Shown here one piece after another: positions 59,638 through 64,000 of a stretch of DNA of 64,000 nt. The notes under the pieces were generated by a model. That model ran no database searches. It worked only from the letters and a program-made list of their open reading frames with translations, and was not told the DNA's origin. A program made the translations under genes and the position numbers. Each line of letters opens with the position of its first letter. Position 1 is the first letter of the stretch. Where the stretch lies: NCBI GenBank assembly GCA_902495325.1, contig CABUWK010000007.1, positions 1-64,000 on the forward strand, read 5' to 3'. Origin of the DNA: an uncultured Acidiphilium sp. Lineage in GTDB: Bacteria > Bacillota > Clostridia > Christensenellales > Borkfalkiaceae.

Positions 59638-60576
59638 ATGATCGTAAACGCAGAACTTCTGAGAATGATCAACGCGGAATACGAAACGCGGCGTAAAAAC
59701 GCCGAAAACAAAGCGCGCGCCGCGGAAGAATATGCCGACGGCGACCCCGAATACGTGGCGGCGACGAACGCGCTGAATTCCGCCCGGTTCGATGCGGGCA
59801 AAGCCCGTTACGAAAAGGACGATAAAGCGCTTGCGGACGCAAAAGAACGCGTTGCCTTTTACGGCGCGAAGAGGGAAAAACGCCTTGCCGCGCTCGGGCT
59901 TAAAGAATCGGACCTCGTCCCCTCCTATTCCTGCCCGATCTGCCGGGACAGCGGATGGACGGAAGAGGGCAACCGTTGCCGCTGTTTTTATACGCTTGCG
60001 AAAAAAGAAGCGCTCGACGCGCTCGGGATCTCTTCGCCGGAACTCCCCTCTTTCGACCGGGCGGGATATGCGGATAAAAACGGATTCGGAAAACTTTACC
60101 CCAAAATGAAAGCTTACGCGGAATCGCTCGGCGAAGGCTCGAAAAACCTGATCATAACGGGTGCGGTCGGCACGGGCAAAAGTTACCTTGCCGGCGCGAT
60201 CGCAAATGCCGCCGAAAAAGAAAACAAAAACGTTCTTTTCCTCTCCGCGGTCGATTTCAACTCCGTTCTTTTGAAATATCACCTCGCCGAACCGGAAGAA
60301 AAGAGTTTTTATCTCAATCTTCTCGTCGACTGCGATCTGCTCGTTATCGACGATCTCGGAACCGAACCGAAATACAAAAACGTGACGGAAGAATATCTCC
60401 TGCTCGTCGTATCTCAACGTTCGGACAAAGGAAGACCGTATATCGTGACGACCAACCTTTCGCAGAACGGACTTCTCGACCGTTACGGCGACCGCGTGCT
60501 TTCCCGTTTCAACGAAAAAAGAAACACCGTTTTTCTCGAAATCAAAGGAGAAGACCTCAGAAGGATCAAAAAATAG
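59638..60576 (+). CDS. DnaC/DnaI-type helicase loader ATPase
   Basis: An AAA+ ATPase that would load the DnaB helicase. The 312-residue protein has an N-terminal helical region, a zinc-binding-type cluster of cysteines (C99, C102, C114, C116 in SCPICRDSG and RCRCF), a Walker A GAVGTGKS at 175-182, and Walker B with LLVIDDLGTEP at about 236. This matches DnaI/DnaC layout. GGGAGG precedes the ATG at ideal spacing. The gene is downstream of the dnaD-like gene and followed by a palindromic terminator-like element. Confidence 0.9.
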   Translation: MIVNAELLRMINAEYETRRKNAENKARAAEEYADGDPEYVAATNALNSARFDAGKARYEKDDKALADAKERVAFYGAKREKRLAALGLKESDLVPSYSCPICRDSGWTEEGNRCRCFYTLAKKEALDALGISSPELPSFDRAGYADKNGFGKLYPKMKAYAESLGEGSKNLIITGAVGTGKSYLAGAIANAAEKENKNVLFLSAVDFNSVLLKYHLAEPEEKSFYLNLLVDCDLLVIDDLGTEPKYKNVTEEYLLLVVSQRSDKGRPYIVTTNLSQNGLLDRYGDRVLSRFNEKRNTVFLEIKGEDLRRIKK

Positions 60577-60579
60577 CCG

Positions 60580-60602
60580 GTGATAACAACCGCTAAGCCT
60601 GA
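60580..60602. repeat. Partial copy of the 20695-20806 repeat end
   Basis: This 23-base stretch matches 20785-20807 at 20 positions: GTGATAAC, four mostly differing bases, then GCTAAGCCTGA. It begins four bases after the dnaC-like stop and carries only one end of the element seen near the acyltransferase gene. Confidence 0.65.
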
Positions 60603-60615
60603 GGTATAAATAAAA

Positions 60616-60690
60616 CCATATCATTTTGTCATCCTGACCGGGCAATAAAAGCATACCCGGGAAGGATCTCAAAATGATATGGCTTTTTCT
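60616..60690 (+). terminator. Large palindrome acting as terminator after dnaC-like gene
   Basis: CCATATCATTTTG (60616-60628) pairs perfectly with CAAAATGATATGG (60670-60682). Inner stems pair ATCC with GGAT and CCGGG with CCCGG. CTTTTTCTT follows on the plus strand. The inner part has the form GTCATCCTGA...GAAGGATCTC, which recalls an interspersed palindromic repeat known from many bacterial genomes. It is therefore probably both a repeat and a terminator. Confidence 0.7.
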
Positions 60691-60772
60691 TACGTCCGAA
60701 AAAAAAGGTAAAACCGAATCATATATGCCCTGTCATTCCGCCCTTCCCCCTTGCCGGGAGCGCGGACGGCAT

Positions 60773-60805
60773 AAAAAAATACGACCGGAACGTCCGGTCG
60801 TATTT
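60773..60805 (-). terminator. Terminator of the small lipoprotein gene
   Basis: AAATACGACCGGA (60777-60789) pairs perfectly with TCCGGTCGTATTT (60793-60805) around ACG; on the minus strand a T-run continues (60773-60776). It lies 11 bases after the stop of the lipoprotein gene. Confidence 0.9.
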
Positions 60806-60816
60806 TCTTTCCCGAT

Positions 60817-61185
60817 TTACTTTTCAAAGGCTTTGATCGCATCGGCAGAACCGAAGTAAACCCATTTGCCTTTCTGTTTCAGATTCTCTTTGGTATCTTC
60901 GCTCTTCAGCTTATCGTAAGCGGTTTTCGCTTCTTTGGAAGAAGAGTAAAGCGTTGCGGTGATTGCGTTCGAATTTCCGAGATTGGAAAGAGATACGTTC
61001 GTCGCAACGAAAGAACCTACGGCGCCGTCGTCCGTTTTGTCGTAAGTGGAGCCGACAACGGTGTAACCGGCGTCTTTCATTTTGGAAGCAGCCTTGTCAT
61101 AAGACGAAGGAACGCATGCCGCAAACGTGAACGCGGTCACGACGAGAAGGATCGCCGAAACAAACACCTTAGCAAATTTTTTCAT
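60817..61185 (-). CDS. Small secreted lipoprotein of unknown function
   Basis: A 122-residue protein with a signal peptide (MKKFAKVFVSAILLVVTAF) ending in the lipobox-like TFAAC, so Cys24 is probably lipidated and the protein anchored outside. The mature part is about 100 residues, Lys- and Ser/Thr-rich, with the pattern YDKAASKMKDAGYTVVG and TLYSSSKEAKTAYDKLK, which looks like a small alpha/beta domain. No family was recognised. It is a single-gene unit with its own promoter and terminator. Confidence 0.8.
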   Translation of the reverse strand: MKKFAKVFVSAILLVVTAFTFAACVPSSYDKAASKMKDAGYTVVGSTYDKTDDGAVGSFVATNVSLSNLGNSNAITATLYSSSKEAKTAYDKLKSEDTKENLKQKGKWVYFGSADAIKAFEK

Positions 61186-61237
61186 AAAATTTTATCCTCC
61201 GGTACGGCGTTTCCCGCCGGACCATTATCGTTATACT

Positions 61238-61266
61238 ATTATACCCTAACCGTTATTTTAAAGCAA
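61238..61266 (-). promoter_or_regulatory. Sigma-A promoter of the lipoprotein gene
   Basis: TTGCTT (61261-61266), 17-base spacer, TATAAT (61238-61243) on the minus strand. The ~45-base leader has a small hairpin (CGGCG/CGCCG) and GGAGG before the ATG. Confidence 0.78.
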
Positions 61267-61337
61267 GCGTTTTAGCAATTTTACCGAAAAAACTTTTCCC
61301 GCATTCCGAAAGGCAGAATCAAAGGAACCGCCTCGCT

Positions 61338-63332
61338 TTATTTTCTCTCGTAAACGAGGGCGTTTTTAACCTGATTCAATTTTTTTACGTAAAACTCCTG
61401 TTTGTCGAGGGGGATGAGATAGGTTTCATAATCGCCGAATTCGTTATCGAGAAGAGAGAACAGTTTTCCGAACGATTCCCCGACCGCGTCTTCCTCTTTA
61501 TTTCTTACGCGGAAGGCAAATACGTAAATGATTTTACCGGAATCCGATCTGCCGTCCGCCGCGTAAAGTTCGGTAACGTTGTCGTCCTCTCCGGCGCGGG
61601 CGATCACCGCTTTCAGATCTTCCTTCGGGAAGGTGGTCGGAGATAACCCTCGTTTTAAAGACAGTTCTTCGTTCCGTGCGTTTTCGCTCTGCTTTTTATA
61701 ATATTCGTCCCGGAAGGCGGCAAGTTCCTTCGTTTTTCCCAAAGCCTTCAGATATCCGGAAACAAACTCTCCGACGCGTTCGGTATAATTCACGTTTTCC
61801 ATCGCGCGGCGAAGATAGATAAGCCCCTCGTCGTTACGCATCGAAAGCAGCAACGTTCCGTACTCGAAAGCGAGCTCGTAGGAATCGTCTCCCCGCCCGA
61901 TCAGTATGCGATAGATCTGCTCCGCTTTTTCCGGTTCTGCCGAAGAACGATATGCCATCGCGACGGAAAGAAGATCGAACCTCTCCTTAAATTCCTCCGG
62001 ATGCGTCTCGTAGCGGATCCGAAGTCTTTTCATCTCCTCGTATTCGGCGATCCCCTGTTCGTTTGTTTTCACTATCTCGGCAAACATGCGATCGAATTTC
62101 CCTTCCATCGCTCCGATCTCTTCCGGACGAGGATCGAGAAAGGAAACGTCGGGATCGCCCGTGCCGAGAGTGCGGATCCGTACGGAATAGGGCGGCGTCG
62201 ATTCAAATTCGTCCACCTCGCGTTTCCCGATCTCCTCTTCCCACTGTTTGCCGTATTTTTCGTAAGCAAGAAGAAACCGTTCGCGGTATTTACTGAAGTA
62301 ATACGGGTTGACCGAGCCGTCCGTTTCGTATTCGAGCGTGCGGTAATCGCATCGTTCGTCGTTTCTGTATTTTATTGCGAGCTCGAACTTTTTCAACGAT
62401 CGGGAAAAAGCGGAAGCAAGATCCGTCCGCGCGATCCTCTCGTCCGTCGCTCTTTCCGCCTCGCATTCGAGTATGCTCCTGTCCGGGAATTCGTCCGGTC
62501 TTACCGAAGCGTTCGTAACGGCAAACAGATTTCTGAAAAAAGAAAAACCGAACTGCGGCGCGAGCGAAAACTTCTCCATGTAAAAATTCAGCCTTTTCAC
62601 CCTTCTGTCCGTTTCGTAAACGATCTCACGCGCGATGAGGGCGCAGGTCTCTTCTTCCGAAAGCAGCTCGAGCAGCATCAGACCGAGCCCGATCCTGATC
62701 TCACCGTGCGCCTTCTCGCTGAACGTGCCGAATTCGGGCGCCGCATACACGACGACTTTTCCCCGATATCCCGCTTTCTCCTTTGCCCGTTCGGTAAGAT
62801 CGCGGAAGGCAGGATACGCGTCGCCGTTCAGAACGATCTCTTCCGGGATCGGCTCCCCCGATTTCGGAAAGGCGACCAGGCGATAAAACGGATAAACAAA
62901 AAAGATAACGGGAACGATACAGATAAAAAACGAAAGAACGCTTTTAAAGAGAGACACCGAAAAGAACAGCCAGCAGTAAGCGCAAAAAAGCAAGATAATG
63001 AAGTAAGCGGTAAGCCTGCTGACGTAAGATCTTCTGACCTTCCGGAAATATGCGCCCGGATTTTCCCCGCAAAGCTTTTTTCTTTCCGCGGCGGTGATTC
63101 GCATAGCGCGGCTCCCTCTTGCCCCAAGGCTCTGCCGGATCGCGGTGCCGCCCGCAACGGAAATGGTCACGACGAGAAATACGCACATCGCCGCGATCAG
63201 GTGAAATCCGTATCCGCCCGCGATCTCCGTTGCCTTCTCGGCAAGATCAAGAGAACGGGAAAGAAAAGCGACGGCAAAAGTGATCGCGGCAAACATGACG
63301 GCGACCGCGATATCAAACGGTTTCATTTTCAT
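61338..63332 (-). CDS. Membrane protein with degenerate M48-like peptidase domain and TPR-like tail
   Basis: A 664-residue protein with four hydrophobic helices at about 8-24, 42-62, 104-125 and 130-150. Residues about 165-310 follow the layout of M48 peptidases: APEFGTFSEKAHGEIRIGLGLMLLELLSEEE, then ALIAREIVYETDRR, where the zinc motif HExxH has become R235-E-I-V-Y239, and LECEAERATDERIA, reminiscent of the ExxAD third-ligand region. Residues about 440-560 look like TPR helices, and an unassigned C-terminal domain follows. Without HExxH it should not bind catalytic zinc. GGGAGG precedes the ATG; it lies four bases after thiN. Confidence 0.72.
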   Translation of the reverse strand: MKMKPFDIAVAVMFAAITFAVAFLSRSLDLAEKATEIAGGYGFHLIAAMCVFLVVTISVAGGTAIRQSLGARGSRAMRITAAERKKLCGENPGAYFRKVRRSYVSRLTAYFIILLFCAYCWLFFSVSLFKSVLSFFICIVPVIFFVYPFYRLVAFPKSGEPIPEEIVLNGDAYPAFRDLTERAKEKAGYRGKVVVYAAPEFGTFSEKAHGEIRIGLGLMLLELLSEEETCALIAREIVYETDRRVKRLNFYMEKFSLAPQFGFSFFRNLFAVTNASVRPDEFPDRSILECEAERATDERIARTDLASAFSRSLKKFELAIKYRNDERCDYRTLEYETDGSVNPYYFSKYRERFLLAYEKYGKQWEEEIGKREVDEFESTPPYSVRIRTLGTGDPDVSFLDPRPEEIGAMEGKFDRMFAEIVKTNEQGIAEYEEMKRLRIRYETHPEEFKERFDLLSVAMAYRSSAEPEKAEQIYRILIGRGDDSYELAFEYGTLLLSMRNDEGLIYLRRAMENVNYTERVGEFVSGYLKALGKTKELAAFRDEYYKKQSENARNEELSLKRGLSPTTFPKEDLKAVIARAGEDDNVTELYAADGRSDSGKIIYVFAFRVRNKEEDAVGESFGKLFSLLDNEFGDYETYLIPLDKQEFYVKKLNQVKNALVYERK

Positions 63333-63336
63333 AAAC

Positions 63337-63963
63337 TCAAACCTCCCTGCCGTTGTCGATCAGTATAAGAACCTTCCCTTCCGAAACCTCAAGAGACGGA
63401 TTGTCTTCCAGGGCGACGTTCGAGATCCCGAGCGAAGAATCGAAACCGAACGTTATGTTCCGATAAGGATATTTCAGATTTTCGCTTTTCGTGATCTTTG
63501 CTTTGAAAAGAGGGATCACCGATATCGTCGCGCCTTTCGCGGCGGGAATAACCACGTGATTTTCCGCAATGAAAAACCTTGAATAATTCGTGATAAATTC
63601 GATAAAAATGCCTTCTTCGTATGCACGGACGGCTATGCCGGTATTCGCGAGGAAATGATCTTCTCTCCCGCCCCCGCCGCAATAGACGACCGCGCGGGAA
63701 ATCCCGAGTTTTTTCATATCTTCGATCGCCAGTTCGAAGTCGGTATAATCTTTTTCTTTCGGATAGACTTCGGCATTTTCGGGCACATAGCCCAAAGAAT
63801 CGAAATCGCCGAGAACAAGATCGGGCGTAACCCCTCTCTTTTTCACGAATGCGTACGCTTTGTCGCACGCGATCACGAATTTTCCTTTAAAATCGATCTC
63901 TCCTTCGTATTCTTCTCCGCCGAGGAACACGAGCGCCGTTTTCAAACGATTGTCTTCTTTCAC
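63337..63963 (-). CDS. thiN: Thiamine pyrophosphokinase
   Basis: ThiN transfers pyrophosphate from ATP to thiamine. The 208-residue product has ACDKAYAF, DLVLGDFDSLG, KDYTDFELAIEDM and GGGGREDHFLAN, all family motifs, and a C-terminal domain with SSLGISNVAL. The start is a GTG at 63963, with AAGG upstream and the previous stop codon one base away. In many Firmicutes thiN follows rsgA and rpe, which fits the partial gene next to it. Confidence 0.93.
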   Translation of the reverse strand: MKEDNRLKTALVFLGGEEYEGEIDFKGKFVIACDKAYAFVKKRGVTPDLVLGDFDSLGYVPENAEVYPKEKDYTDFELAIEDMKKLGISRAVVYCGGGGREDHFLANTGIAVRAYEEGIFIEFITNYSRFFIAENHVVIPAAKGATISVIPLFKAKITKSENLKYPYRNITFGFDSSLGISNVALEDNPSLEVSEGKVLILIDNGREV

Positions 63964-63964
63964 G

Positions 63965-64000
63965 TTAAACCTTTAAAGCTTCGATCGCGGCTTTGCGGTC
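63965..64000 (-). CDS. 3' end of an upstream gene, possibly ribulose-phosphate 3-epimerase (partial)
   Basis: Only the last 11 codons are in the window: DRKAAIEALKV followed by TAA at 63965-63967. The helix-like end and the position immediately before thiN suggest rpe, as in the Bacillus rsgA-rpe-thiN order. The sequence alone is too short to prove it. Confidence 0.4.
   Translation of the reverse strand, partial: DRKAAIEALKV

Noticed and set aside
1..64000. CRISPR arrays, tRNA or rRNA genes, prophage or insertion-sequence genes
   Set aside because: No regularly spaced direct repeats, no tRNA T-loop/acceptor patterns, no transposase, integrase or phage structural genes were found in the sequence or its translations.

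Overview
The window looks like a chromosomal segment of an endospore-forming Clostridia-type Firmicute. It carries a complete spoIIIAA-AH operon, a GerW/YtfJ-type sporulation gene, a DacF-like D,D-carboxypeptidase, a DnaD-domain protein next to a DnaC/DnaI-type helicase loader, and an FtsK/SpoIIIE translocase. Promoters are TTGACA/TATAAT-like and ribosome binding sites are GGAGG-like. Coding DNA is near 50 percent GC by eye; the first ~280 bases are much more AT-rich. I see no tRNA, rRNA, CRISPR array, prophage or intact insertion sequence. About 60 genes are readable and all but three lie on the minus strand, so transcription mostly runs from high to low coordinates.

Layout, left to right. 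(1) 310-11383: one colinear minus-strand block, spoIIIAA-AB-AC-AD-AE-AF-AG-AH, asp23-like, nusB, folD, ispA, tlyA, nadK, argR, recN, closed by a strong terminator. It matches the Bacillus/Clostridium order but without accB/accC, xseA/xseB, dxs and the usual spoIVB-spo0A neighbours. (2) 11512-14640: trmB, a DUF1538 membrane protein and two short P-II-like proteins with overlapping reading frames. (3) 14760-20670: a sporulation and envelope/rRNA-modification group (RlmI-like methyltransferase, membrane-anchored ComEC-like metallo-hydrolase, DUF2953-like protein, ytfJ, dacF-like, rluB-like, a coiled-coil protein). (4) 20695-22241: a nested palindromic repeat, a plus-strand HGSNAT-like membrane acyltransferase, and a convergent C_GCAxxG_C_C redox-type protein. 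(5) 22252-29527: recA, cinA-like, pgsA, rimO, ftsK with a near-consensus promoter. (6) acpP and tex. (7) 32334-43292: a glycogen operon glgB-glgC-glgD-glgA-glgP with a GH13 hydrolase and a uracil/hypoxanthine-DNA glycosylase-like gene at the end. (8) 43325-57926: esterase-like, lepB, small membrane protein, pepF, dnaB, Sua5-type gene, rpiB, upp, galU, clpC, TIM-barrel isomerase, pgi, ending in a strong terminator. (9) 57997-60682: divergent dnaD-like and dnaC-like genes. (10) 60773-64000: a small lipoprotein, a membrane protein resembling a dead M48 peptidase, thiamine pyrophosphokinase, and the last 11 codons of an upstream gene.

Genes that work together: the SpoIIIA proteins build the mother-cell side of the forespore channel; GlgC/GlgD make ADP-glucose, GlgA polymerises it, GlgB branches it, GlgP and the GH13 enzyme degrade it, and Pgi and GalU lie in the adjacent block; DnaB, the DnaC-like loader and the DnaD-like protein are replication-initiation components; RecA, RecN and FtsK serve repair and chromosome segregation.

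The window is mostly ordinary housekeeping DNA. The best leads are families whose active sites look changed (an alpha/beta hydrolase with Lys in place of the nucleophile Ser, an M48-like protein with an abolished HExxH, a TrmB with Cys in the conserved DPW position, a CinA without its MoCF motif), the DUF1538 plus twin P-II cassette, and a family of intergenic palindromes.
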